23,443 nt of DNA, from positions 1-23,443 of the forward strand of contig WTCC01000220.1 of NCBI GenBank assembly GCA_013138755.1. Direction: 5' to 3'. The notes under the pieces were generated by a model. That model saw only the letters and a program-made list of their open reading frames with translations. It was not told the DNA's origin and ran no database searches. The stretch comes from Gammaproteobacteria bacterium (GTDB lineage: Bacteria; Pseudomonadota; Gammaproteobacteria; SZUA-229). The position numbers were made by a program, and so were the translations under genes. Below, piece after piece: positions 17,126 through 23,443 of the stretch (position 1 is the first letter of the stretch; each line of letters begins with the position of its first letter).

Positions 17126-17149
17126 CGGCTCCTTCGGGAGCCGTTTTTG
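17126..17149 (+). terminator. Rho-independent terminator of the lysine-rich gene
   Basis: A 7-bp perfect stem, CGGCTCC and GGAGCCG, encloses the stable tetraloop TTCG and is followed by TTTTTGTTT. It begins 31 bp after the stop codon and is the clearest terminator in the window. Confidence 0.92.
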
Positions 17150-17203
17150 TTTGCGTCGATCAGTTGAAGTCGCAGCCGATAGCAGGCAGCCTTGAATTTT
17201 TAA

Positions 17204-17239
17204 CCACCTTAAGCAAGCCACCGAGGCGAGACTCGCAAT
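17204..17239. repeat. Short inverted copy of the 16254-16487 element ends
   Basis: CCACCTTAAGCAAGCC (17204-17219) is the exact reverse complement of 16472-16487. CGAGGCGAGACTCGCAAT (17222-17239) is the reverse complement of 16254-16271 with one mismatch. Here the two ends abut, while in the other copy about 200 bp lie between them. This is either an empty site or an internally deleted copy. The two copies flank the lysine-rich gene in opposite orientation. Confidence 0.8.
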
Positions 17240-17296
17240 ATTTAAGAGTACTGCGAAATTAAATAATTAATACGAAATCAAATAGATAAATAAAAG

Positions 17297-17665
17297 CTAA
17301 TCAGAAGCACTCAGCTGCTTTCCCATATAACGTGTATACACAGCAGTTCCAGTAAAAAAGACGAGGCTGGTGAAAATAACGTACAGTCCGATCATTAAAT
17401 CCTCGCTACTTCCTGCATACCAGACGCCGATTACAAAGTAGAAGATCGCCATATACATCGACCAGGCATGTGTATATAACTTGCCATTCAGTAAGCCCAT
17501 GAGTGGGAACATCAATGGACCTAGTTGCAAGAAGATAATAATGGAAATTAAATGTTCAGCAGGTGGTTCTATTATGAGGTGCCATGCGAATAAACCAAAC
17601 AGCAATGAAAAATAGCCGAGCAGGGTTAGCCAGCGTCCTAATTTTATGAGTTTATCTTGAGTCAT
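17297..17665 (-). CDS. DUF2069 family membrane protein
   Basis: From the ATG at 17665 this is a 122-residue integral membrane protein with about four hydrophobic segments (LGYFSLLFGLFAWHLII, LISIIIFLQLGPLMFPLMGLL, WSMYMAIFYFVIGVWYA, LMIGLYVIFTSLVFFTGTAVY). The pattern fits DUF2069, a family of unknown function that commonly follows wrbA in gammaproteobacteria. An in-frame upstream start at 17719 would add 18 basic residues and lie entirely within wrbA. The ATG at 17665 overlaps the wrbA TGA in an ATGA arrangement typical of coupled translation, so it is preferred. Membrane location is clear; the role is not. Confidence 0.83.
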   Translation of the reverse strand: MTQDKLIKLGRWLTLLGYFSLLFGLFAWHLIIEPPAEHLISIIIFLQLGPLMFPLMGLLNGKLYTHAWSMYMAIFYFVIGVWYAGSSEDLMIGLYVIFTSLVFFTGTAVYTRYMGKQLSASD

Positions 17666-18264
17666 TCTTGGAATAATTTTTTTGTTGTTGAAGCGACGCG
17701 TTTGCCAATTGCGAGGCAAAGTTTGTGTTCATCATCGCTTATGAGTGTTTCATCAAGGTCATCAGTCAAACGAGTTGCACCATAGGGGCTGCCCCCCGTT
17801 TTGCTTTGAAAAAGTTCAGTTTCTGTATAAGGCAGACCAACGATTAACATGCCATGGTGCAGCAATGGCAGCATCATGGTGAGTAGAGTGCTCTCTTGAC
17901 CTCCATGTATACTGGTACTGGCTGAGAATACTGCTGCTGGTTTGCCAGCCAGTTTGCCTCCCATCCATAGTGCACTGGTACTATCGATGAAATATTTCAT
18001 GGCGGCTGGCATATTTCCGAAGTGTGTCGGGCAACCAAGGATCAGACCATCGCATTCAATTAAGTCTTCTGTGGTAGCGTATAAGGGACCGTCTGCAGGA
18101 ATCGGTGAATCTGTTTGTTCCGAGATAGGTGATACGTCGGGCACTGTGCGCACGCGGGCTTGCACGCCATCTATCTCTTCAACGCCACGAGCGATAATGT
18201 TTGCCATCTCTGCCGTCGTTCCACCGGGGCTGTAATACAGAACTAATACTTCGTGTGGCATCAT
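17662..18264 (-). CDS. wrbA: NAD(P)H:quinone oxidoreductase WrbA
   Basis: WrbA is an FMN-dependent, tetrameric flavodoxin-like enzyme that reduces quinones by two electrons and so limits oxidative stress. The 200-residue protein shows the FMN phosphate loop SPGGTT (residues 12-17), GCPTHFGNMPAAMKYFID, the FSASTSIHGGQESTL segment, and GGSPYGATRL near residue 156. It is linked by ATGA overlaps to arsC upstream and DUF2069 downstream, so the three are co-expressed. The first two codons are both ATG (18264 and 18261); the first overlaps the arsC stop and is taken here. Confidence 0.95.
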   Translation of the reverse strand: MMPHEVLVLYYSPGGTTAEMANIIARGVEEIDGVQARVRTVPDVSPISEQTDSPIPADGPLYATTEDLIECDGLILGCPTHFGNMPAAMKYFIDSTSALWMGGKLAGKPAAVFSASTSIHGGQESTLLTMMLPLLHHGMLIVGLPYTETELFQSKTGGSPYGATRLTDDLDETLISDDEHKLCLAIGKRVASTTKKLFQE

Positions 18265-18614
18265 AAGATATCCAGAACTTTTTCTGGTGGACGACCGATG
18301 GTCGCTTTATTGCCTTTTATGATGATGGGGCGTTCGATCAAAATAGGATTGTCTATCATTGCCTGAATAAGTTGTTCGCGATTTAAATCGGGGTTGTCCA
18401 AGTTATTTGCTTTGTAGGGAACTTCGTGTTTTCTCATCAATTCTCTTGGTTCCAAACCCAGTAAATCAAGCACTTCATTAAGTTCAGCGCTACTAGGAGG
18501 TGTATTTAGGTATTCTACAACAGATGTCTGGACGCCTTTATCATTCAATATGTCCATGGTTAATCGACATTTACTGCATTTTGGGTTGTAGAATATCTGG
18601 ACTTTGTCACTCAT
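18261..18614 (-). CDS. arsC: ArsC-family glutaredoxin-dependent arsenate reductase
   Basis: This is a 117-residue protein of the ArsC/Spx-like thioredoxin fold. It reads YNPKCSKCRLTMDIL at the active site (Cys13, with a second cysteine at 16), has ELMRKHEVPYK near residue 58, and ends with RPIIIKGNKATIGRPPEKVLDIL, the ILIERPI and GRPPE motifs of ArsC. The reaction would be arsenate reduction to arsenite using glutathione and glutaredoxin. No arsR, arsB or acr3 is nearby, so a general reductase role (the YffB/YfgD type) is quite possible. GAGG lies 8 bp before the ATG. It heads the arsC-wrbA-DUF2069 operon. Confidence 0.88.
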   Translation of the reverse strand: MSDKVQIFYNPKCSKCRLTMDILNDKGVQTSVVEYLNTPPSSAELNEVLDLLGLEPRELMRKHEVPYKANNLDNPDLNREQLIQAMIDNPILIERPIIIKGNKATIGRPPEKVLDIL

Positions 18615-18642
18615 GTTTGTGCCTCTTTCTTGTGTTTGGTCA

Positions 18643-18671
18643 ATTTTATCTGAAATTGGCTATTTTGGCAG
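18643..18671 (-). promoter_or_regulatory. Promoter of arsC-wrbA-DUF2069
   Basis: On the minus strand CTGCCA (18671-18666) and TAAAAT (18648-18643) are separated by 17 bp, placing the transcription start about 20 bp before the arsC ribosome binding site. The -35 matches four of six consensus bases, the -10 five of six. Confidence 0.4.
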
Positions 18672-18694
18672 AAAACATTGCTTGACACTAAATG

Positions 18695-18723
18695 GTTACA
18701 TTGATACTTTTTAAGGCTATAAT
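18695..18723 (+). promoter_or_regulatory. Promoter of the LysM lipoprotein gene
   Basis: GTTACA (18695-18700), a 17-bp spacer and a perfect TATAAT (18718-18723) form a good sigma-70 promoter, giving a leader of about 40 nt. A perfect TTGACA at 18682-18687 is 30 bp from this -10, too far to pair with it. The region is shared with the divergent arsC promoter. Confidence 0.55.
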
Positions 18724-18771
18724 CCACGTCAAATAATTAAAACAAAACCAATACCCATAATCGGAGAGAAT

Positions 18772-19419
18772 ATGACCATGCGTACAACTGCCCGTCTGTT
18801 TAGCGTAGCCCTTTTAAGTTTAGGCCTAATCACAGGTTGTGCTTCAACAGATGAAGCCAGCGACACATTAACTGCTGCTGAAGCGATTGCTGAAGCAAAA
18901 GCAGCCAATGCTGAAGCGAAAGCTTTAAATTATGAATGGCGCGACACTGGAAAAGTGATAAAAGCAGCTGAAGAAAAACTTGCTGCAGGTGATGAGGAAG
19001 GTGCTCTAGCACTTGCCAAAAAAGCAAAAGATCAAGCGAACGTTGCTATCGCACAAGCTGATGCTGAAAACAAGAAATTCCTGAACGACAACACTGATAG
19101 TTCTGCATCGGCTGGTTCATCATCTGATCGTGGTGCTGGCGGTGGCGTGAGTAGCTACTCAGTAGTGCGTGGTGATAACCTCTGGAGCATCTCTGGCAAA
19201 GACGATGTTTACGCTGACCCTTACCAGTGGCCACTTATCTATAAAACAAACCGTGATAAAATCAAAGATGCTGATCTGATTCACCCTGGCCAGGTTTTTG
19301 ATATTGACCAAAATGCGTCAGCTTCTGAAATCGATGCTGCTGTAAACCATGCTAAAACACGTGGTGCGTGGTCAGTTGGCGATACAGAGCAATCTGATCG
19401 TGATTACTTAGCAAAATAA
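18772..19419 (+). CDS. LysM-domain lipoprotein
   Basis: This is a 215-residue protein with a lipoprotein signal peptide: hydrophobic LFSVALLSLGLITGC with the lipidated cysteine at residue 23. An alanine/lysine/glutamate-rich helical region (about 30-105) suggests a coiled coil. A serine/glycine linker leads to a LysM domain at about 128-178 (YSVVRGDNLWSISG through LIHPGQVFDI), which binds peptidoglycan glycan strands. The protein probably links a membrane to the cell wall; Asp at the +3 position is not seen, so the outer membrane is the likelier anchor. A strong SD (GGAGAG, 18763-18768) supports the ATG at 18772. It is a single-gene unit with its own promoter and terminator. The short tail after the LysM domain matches no known domain. 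Confidence 0.88.
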   Translation: MTMRTTARLFSVALLSLGLITGCASTDEASDTLTAAEAIAEAKAANAEAKALNYEWRDTGKVIKAAEEKLAAGDEEGALALAKKAKDQANVAIAQADAENKKFLNDNTDSSASAGSSSDRGAGGGVSSYSVVRGDNLWSISGKDDVYADPYQWPLIYKTNRDKIKDADLIHPGQVFDIDQNASASEIDAAVNHAKTRGAWSVGDTEQSDRDYLAK

Positions 19420-19474
19420 AGCAGATTTAAATAATCTGTGACGGTTTTGGCTTCTGCTGAGACGGTCAATGAAG

Positions 19475-19499
19475 AAGGTCCGCTTGCGGGCCTTTTTTT
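19475..19499 (+). terminator. Rho-independent terminator of the LysM gene
   Basis: GGTCCGC (19477-19483) pairs with GCGGGCC (19486-19492), including one G-T pair, extended by AA/TT, and is followed by seven T residues. It lies about 55 bp after the stop codon. Confidence 0.88.
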
Positions 19500-19502
19500 A
19501 TG

Positions 19503-19680
19503 CCTACATGGATGTAGGTAAGGGGCGTGAGCAGGAGCGGAAGCTTTGTACAGGATGGGCGGACAGATATTTGCTCCCGGCAATATCTGCACTTCCACCA
19601 TCCGTGGTGGTCGTATTGCGCAAGGAGCCAGCGACCTACATGGATGTAGGAAGGTAGAGTAACGCAGGAGCAGTTACCGA
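19503..19680. repeat. Palindrome-flanked intergenic repeat element
   Basis: The 16-bp palindrome CCTACATGGATGTAGG occurs twice in direct orientation (19503-19518 and 19635-19650). Between the copies lie two further hairpins: AGATATTTGC (19565-19574) with GCAATATCT (19580-19588), one bulge; and CCACCA with TGGTGG around TCCG (19595-19610). After the second copy GTAAC and GTTAC (about 19659-19676) can pair. A 62-codon frame across it contains YMDVG twice and is only a read-through of the repeats. Similar ACATGGATGT-type palindromes recur in intergenic regions of marine gammaproteobacteria. With the terminator, it fills the 309-bp gap between the LysM gene and the acylphosphatase gene. Confidence 0.65.
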
Positions 19681-19728
19681 GATGGCGGTGCGCTTAAAAC
19701 TAAAAAATTCATTGTCGAGACGTTTTTT

Positions 19729-20025
19729 ATGATATCAAGACAAATATTGGTCAGCGGTAACGTACAAGGTGTTTTTTTCAGAGAAAGCACCAGACAAATT
19801 GCCGGTGAGCTCATGCTGTCGGGTTTTGTCAGAAATCTTCGTGATGGACGTGTAGAAGTGCATGTAATCGGGGATGAAGCAAGTATTCAATCTTTGATTA
19901 AATGGCTGAAAATAGGGCCGAAACTCGCAAAAGTGTCTACTATTAAGGTACTGGAGATAGAAAATTCTCCCGATTTACTGTCGCAGCAGAAAATAGGCCA
20001 TTTTGAAATTTGGCCAACGACATAA
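19729..20025 (+). CDS. acyP: Acylphosphatase
   Basis: Acylphosphatase hydrolyses the carboxyl-phosphate bond of acyl phosphates such as acetyl phosphate and carbamoyl phosphate. The 98-residue protein shows both signatures: GNVQGVFFRES with catalytic Arg18, and GFVRNLRDGRVEV with catalytic Asn36, the standard pair. The length is typical. The ATG at 19729 has no strong ribosome binding site; the upstream bases are T-rich. It is separated from the secretion-type ATPase gene by 35 bp and may share its transcript, but no functional link is known. Confidence 0.95.
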   Translation: MISRQILVSGNVQGVFFRESTRQIAGELMLSGFVRNLRDGRVEVHVIGDEASIQSLIKWLKIGPKLAKVSTIKVLEIENSPDLLSQQKIGHFEIWPTT

Positions 20026-20060
20026 CGGTGAGCCTGTAGTACCTGACGAGTGTATAAATA

Positions 20061-21848
20061 ATGAATGCGGTTTTTGATAACAAGCTAAAACATAATCAGC
20101 ATCTTGAAGTCCATGATATTTTGCAGTGGCTTGAAGAAGATGAAATGGTGGACATCGAAAATGCACAGATGTTGCGTACTCTGGCAGTGGGCGCAGAGTA
20201 TAAGAAAAAAAATCCGTTGGAAATTATTGCGGACAGAAACTGGGTAAATACTACAACAGATAAACTGCTCACACTGGATACATTGACCAAGTGGTTTGCG
20301 GATAGGGTCGACCTGCCTTTCGTGCGTATAGATCCTTTAAAGATCGAAGTTGCAGAGGTTACCGAGGTAATGTCTTATGCCTATGCGGCCAGGTTTAATG
20401 TATTACCAGTTAGTGTTGATGCCGATACCATTACGGTGGCAACCGCCCAGCCATTTGAGCGTGACTGGGAAATCGAACTATCACGTATTCACAATAAAGA
20501 ATTTAAACTGGTTATTTCAAACCCTGCAGATATCCGTCGTCTGCTGCTTGAATTTTACTCTATTGCCAAATCGATTCATGGTGCAAAAACATCGTCTGAC
20601 GTAGGTGGCGGTAATATTCAAAACCTCGAACAGTTAATGGAGCTAGGGCGGGGCGGTAAGTTAGATGCGAATGATCAACATGTGGTTAATATCGTCGACT
20701 GGTTATTGCAATATGCCTTTGACCAGCGAGCCAGTGATATACATCTGGAGCCGCGTCGTGAAATGTGCCCTGTGCGCTTCCGTATCGATGGTGTGATGCA
20801 AGAGGTATATCAGATTCCGTCAGCAGTGATGAAAGCGGTCACCAGTCGTATCAAAATTATTGGCCGTATGGATGTCGCAGAGAAACGTCGCCCTCAAGAT
20901 GGTCGTTTAAAAACACGGATGGAAGATGGTAAAGAAGTTGAATTGCGTTTATCGACGATGCCAACTGCTTTCGGTGAAAAGCTGGTGATGCGTATATTTG
21001 ATCCTGACGTATTGGTAAAAAACTTTAGACAACTAGGTTTTAGTAAAAAAGATAATGAGATATGGCAGTCGATGATCGAACAGCCACATGGCATTATTCT
21101 GGTAACTGGCCCTACGGGTTCAGGTAAAACCACAACGCTGTATTCGACATTGAAGCTGCTGGCCAAGCCGGAAGTGAATGTATGTAGTATCGAAGATCCC
21201 ATCGAGTTGGTTGAGCCGGCATTCAATCAGATGCAGGTGCAGAAAAATATTGATCTGGATTTTGCCAGCGGTGTCCGTACTTTGTTACGCCAGGATCCTG
21301 ACATAATCATGGTCGGCGAGATCCGAGATAAAGAAACAGCAGATGTTGCTATACAGGCGGCACTGACAGGTCATCTGGTACTCTCAACTCTGCATACTAA
21401 TGACGCGCCTTCAGCAATAACGCGACTGTTGGACATCGGCGTGCCACCCTATCTGATCCAATCGTCAGTATTAGGTATTATGGCGCAACGACTGGTGAGA
21501 ACATTATGTCCGCATTGTAAGCAAGAAACTGATATTAGCGATGAAGCATGGCATGAACTAGTGCATCCATGGCGAGCAAAAAAGCCTAAAGTAATCTACA
21601 AACCTGAGGGTTGTCTTGAGTGTCGTGATACGGGGTATCAGGGGCGCAAAGGTATCTACGAGATGTTTAAGTTTTCAGCTGAGAGTCGCCAGTTGGTCAC
21701 CTCTGATTGTGATATCCATGAGCTACGCCGCCAGGCGGTAAAAGATGGCTTGCAACCACTTAGGTTAAGCGGCGCGAATAAGGTCGCTAAAGGTGAAACG
21801 ACAGTTGAAGAAGTGCTTCGTGTTGCCCCCCCTCCGTTAAATAGCTAG
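20061..21848 (+). CDS. GspE/PilB-type secretion or pilus ATPase, solitary
   Basis: This is a 595-residue hexameric ATPase of the type II secretion/type IV pilus family. An N-terminal GspE-N (MshEN-like) domain spans about residues 60-170. The catalytic part has the arginine-rich SDIHLEPRREMCPVRFRIDG near residue 226, Walker A GPTGSGKTT (350-358), the Asp box IEDPIE, Walker B DPDIIMVGEIRD (from 412), the His box ALTGHLVLSTLHTNDA, and the zinc tetracysteine (Cys483, Cys486, Cys518, Cys521). All catalytic motifs are intact, so it should be active. No platform protein, pilin or secretin gene is near, so its machine is elsewhere or unknown. I cannot decide between GspE, PilB and a third branch from this sequence alone. 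The start ATG is weakly supported by GACGAG. Confidence 0.9.
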   Translation: MNAVFDNKLKHNQHLEVHDILQWLEEDEMVDIENAQMLRTLAVGAEYKKKNPLEIIADRNWVNTTTDKLLTLDTLTKWFADRVDLPFVRIDPLKIEVAEVTEVMSYAYAARFNVLPVSVDADTITVATAQPFERDWEIELSRIHNKEFKLVISNPADIRRLLLEFYSIAKSIHGAKTSSDVGGGNIQNLEQLMELGRGGKLDANDQHVVNIVDWLLQYAFDQRASDIHLEPRREMCPVRFRIDGVMQEVYQIPSAVMKAVTSRIKIIGRMDVAEKRRPQDGRLKTRMEDGKEVELRLSTMPTAFGEKLVMRIFDPDVLVKNFRQLGFSKKDNEIWQSMIEQPHGIILVTGPTGSGKTTTLYSTLKLLAKPEVNVCSIEDPIELVEPAFNQMQVQKNIDLDFASGVRTLLRQDPDIIMVGEIRDKETADVAIQAALTGHLVLSTLHTNDAPSAITRLLDIGVPPYLIQSSVLGIMAQRLVRTLCPHCKQETDISDEAWHELVHPWRAKKPKVIYKPEGCLECRDTGYQGRKGIYEMFKFSAESRQLVTSDCDIHELRRQAVKDGLQPLRLSGANKVAKGETTVEEVLRVAPPPLNS

Positions 21849-21908
21849 ATATTCATGATGTAAGATGCCTTGTTAGTCATAAGGTTATATCGGCCACTCA
21901 TTTAGATT

Positions 21909-21936
21909 TTGCCCGTTCGCATCGACGGGTTATAAT
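21909..21936 (+). promoter_or_regulatory. Promoter of DUF302-grxC group with spacer palindrome
   Basis: TTGCCC (21909-21914), a 16-bp spacer and a perfect TATAAT (21931-21936) form a promoter about 45 bp before the DUF302 start. The spacer contains the inverted pair CCCGT (21912-21916) and ACGGG (21925-21929), which could be an operator. Confidence 0.5.
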
Positions 21937-21981
21937 CCGCAGCAAACAAATTCACACTATCTTTAAAATGGGGTTTTATCC

Positions 21982-22368
21982 ATGAGCTATTCTTTTTCTA
22001 AAATCGTAGATGATAATTTTGATGACGCGATCGTACGTGTTACGGAAAAGCTGGCCGATGCCGGATTTGGCGTGTTAACGACGATTGATATCAGTGCTAC
22101 GCTGAAGAAAAAAATTGATGTCGATTTCCCACGTTATACGATTTTAGGTGCCTGTAATCCAGGGTTCGCACATAAAGCATTGCTCGCAGAGGATAAAATC
22201 GGACTTATGTTGCCTTGTAATGTCATCGTTCAAGAAACCGATGACGGTAAGGTCGAAGTATCTGCAGTGGACCCTATTGCATCGATGATGGCGGTTCAGA
22301 ATGAATCACTGGGTGGTATTGCTAGTGAAGTACAGGGTATGCTTAAAAATGTAATCGAAGGTTTATAA
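21982..22368 (+). CDS. DUF302 family protein
   Basis: This is a 128-residue cytosolic protein of the DUF302 family: FGVLTTIDISATLKKKIDVD near residue 29, then LGACNPGFAHKALLAEDKIG and LMLPCNVIVQE, which hold the family's two conserved cysteines, and a C-terminal amphipathic helix. The function is unknown; DUF302 genes are frequent in sulfur-oxidising and other redox-active bacteria. A single cysteine in each of the two motifs suggests a redox or metal-binding site, an inference only. GGGG about 10 bp upstream serves as ribosome binding site. The stop is 2 bp before the GTG of grxC, so they are co-translated. Confidence 0.88.
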   Translation: MSYSFSKIVDDNFDDAIVRVTEKLADAGFGVLTTIDISATLKKKIDVDFPRYTILGACNPGFAHKALLAEDKIGLMLPCNVIVQETDDGKVEVSAVDPIASMMAVQNESLGGIASEVQGMLKNVIEGL

Positions 22369-22370
22369 TA

Positions 22371-22631
22371 GTGTCACAACCGAAAATCATAATATATAGT
22401 GGTCGTTTCTGTGGCTATTGCACTGCTGCTGAGCGTCTCTTCCAAAGTAAAAAAGCAGAATACGAACTGATAAAGGTTGATGAAAACCCTGAGCAGTTTG
22501 AACATATGATGGAAATTACCGGCCGCCGTACTATCCCGCAAATTTTTATCGATGATTATCATGTCGGTGGTTTTGATGATCTTGCTGCATTAAATCAAAG
22601 CGGTAAGCTGGACGAGTTGCTTTCAGCCTGA
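22371..22631 (+). CDS. grxC: Glutaredoxin 3 (GrxC type)
   Basis: This is an 86-residue dithiol glutaredoxin. The active site is FCGYCTAA (Cys14 and Cys17), the glutathione-binding TIPQIFID contains the cis-proline, and GGFDDLAAL follows. It reduces protein disulfides and mixed disulfides with glutathione and could serve ArsC-type reductases such as the one at 18261-18614. The start is GTG at 22371, 2 bp after the DUF302 stop; no other start gives a full-length domain. Confidence 0.95.
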   Translation: MSQPKIIIYSGRFCGYCTAAERLFQSKKAEYELIKVDENPEQFEHMMEITGRRTIPQIFIDDYHVGGFDDLAALNQSGKLDELLSA

Positions 22632-22691
22632 TCTCTTATTTTTTAAATTACAAATCGTTGTACTTTTGATTAACGTAAAGACATAGTTGTT

Positions 22692-23443
22692 ATGGAATAT
22701 CTACCAATATTTATCCAGATTAAAAATCGCCCTTGTTTAGTGGTTGGCGGTGGTTCTATAGCGGCGCGTAAAGTGGCGCTGTTAAGAAAGGCTCAGGCTG
22801 AAGTAACCGTTATCTCTCCCGACCTTTGTGAGGAGCTACAACAGTTAAGTGAGGAGCAACAGATACAGCATACAGCACGTGAATTTGAAGATTTAGACCT
22901 GGAGTCCTGTGTCCTGGTAATTGCGGCAACAGATCAACGTTCTGTTAATGAGCGGGTGTCTTCTCTTGCGCACCAACTAAGATTGCCGGTAAACGTGGTC
23001 GATAACCCTGATCTGTGCAGTTTTATTATGCCTTCGATCATTGACCGCTCTCCTGTTGTTATCGCCGTTTCTACTGGTGGTGCATCACCAGTTCTGGCGC
23101 GCTTAATACGCACAAAACTAGAAGGCAGCATACCAGCTGCTTATGGACGCTTAGCTAGCCTGGTCGAAGGTTTTCGCGATAAAGTAAAGAAAGTTTTCCC
23201 AAATGTTGAATCACGCCGTGGATTTTGGGAATCCATTTTGGAAGGTACCGTTGCAGAACTGGTGTTTACTGGTCATGAAGATGAAGCTAAACAGATGCTC
23301 GATAAAGCGATTGATGCGCAGGCTGAAAAACCAGAAATGCCAGGTGAGGTATTTCTGGTCGGTGCAGGTCCAGGCGATCCGGATCTATTAACTTTTCGTG
23401 CCTTACGTTTGATGCAACAAGCTGATGTCGTGGTTTATGATCG
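22692..23443 (+). CDS. cysG: Siroheme synthase CysG (3' end outside window)
   Basis: CysG is a trifunctional enzyme: its N-terminal half oxidises precorrin-2 and inserts iron, and its C-terminal half methylates uroporphyrinogen III twice, giving siroheme for sulfite and nitrite reductases. The frame is open from the ATG at 22692 to the window end (250 codons). The NAD-binding [11 protein letters not shown] is at residues 17-27, NVVDNP with Asp104, [21 protein letters not shown] at 110-130, then a dimerisation region, and the methyltransferase start [20 protein letters not shown]. Numbering matches E. coli CysG over residues 1-130. Position 128 is threonine, where I recall the Salmonella enzyme having its phosphoserine. 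No strong Shine-Dalgarno is visible. It lies 60 bp after grxC. Confidence 0.95.
   Translation, partial: MEYLPIFIQIKNRPCLVVGGGSIAARKVALLRKAQAEVTVISPDLCEELQQLSEEQQIQHTAREFEDLDLESCVLVIAATDQRSVNERVSSLAHQLRLPVNVVDNPDLCSFIMPSIIDRSPVVIAVSTGGASPVLARLIRTKLEGSIPAAYGRLASLVEGFRDKVKKVFPNVESRRGFWESILEGTVAELVFTGHEDEAKQMLDKAIDAQAEKPEMPGEVFLVGAGPGDPDLLTFRALRLMQQADVVVYD

Noticed and set aside
17666..17719. Longer start for the DUF2069 protein
   Set aside because: It would add 18 basic residues encoded entirely inside wrbA; the ATG at 17665 overlaps the wrbA stop as ATGA and matches the membrane-protein start.
17942..18235. 97-codon plus-strand frame inside wrbA
   Set aside because: It is antisense to conserved wrbA codons and has no start signal.
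18682..18687. Perfect TTGACA upstream of the LysM gene as -35 box
   Set aside because: It lies 30 bp from the TATAAT, too far for a sigma-70 promoter; GTTACA at 17 bp fits better.
19469..19657. 62-codon frame with YMDVG near both ends
   Set aside because: It overlaps the LysM terminator and both copies of the palindrome; the repeated residues simply mirror the DNA repeat.
1..23443. CRISPR array, tRNA or rRNA gene, prophage or toxin-antitoxin pair
   Set aside because: No regularly spaced repeats, tRNA-like cloverleaf, rRNA sequence, integrase or paired small toxin-antitoxin genes were seen.

Overview
The window is a housekeeping stretch of a gammaproteobacterial chromosome. The evidence is the gene content: RNase G with YhdP, Hda, DarP (YjgA), a DUF2066 gene between purM and hda, the arsC-wrbA-DUF2069 cluster, and a fused CysG. 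The DNA is moderately AT-rich, and the gene order resembles Pseudomonas, Chromatiales or Thiotrichales-type genomes more than enterics. I cannot name the genus. No phage, plasmid, transposase, CRISPR array, rRNA or tRNA is visible.

Layout. Positions 1-9795 (+ strand) hold a long co-directional block: the 3' part of proA, nadD, rsfS, rlmH, maf, rng, yhdP, a small exported protein and a nitrilase-type amidase. It covers proline and NAD synthesis, ribosome silencing and 23S rRNA methylation, nucleotide-pool cleaning, RNA processing and envelope lipid transport. A KefB-type antiporter lacking its regulatory domain follows (9847-11013), where tldD often sits in related genomes. Positions 11074-14145 (- strand) hold purM-purN-DUF3108-darP, tightly packed. 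DUF2066 and hda run divergently from 14253.

Positions 16173-17296 are the least ordinary part. A REP-like hairpin is followed by a 200-bp element made of nested hairpins, then a lysine/alanine-rich histone-H1-like gene with its own promoter and terminator, then a short inverted copy of the element's two ends. Positions 17297-18614 (- strand) carry arsC-wrbA-DUF2069, whose genes overlap by 4 bp. A divergent promoter region separates these from a LysM lipoprotein gene. After its terminator comes a second repeat-rich stretch (19503-19680), then an acylphosphatase, a solitary GspE/PilB-type ATPase, and a DUF302-grxC-cysG group cut by the window end.

No complete novel system stands out. The points most worth following are the two non-coding repeat elements and the H1-like gene between inverted repeats, the heptad repeat array that takes the place of a ribosome binding site before nadD, the small exported protein after yhdP, and the antiporter at the tldD position.
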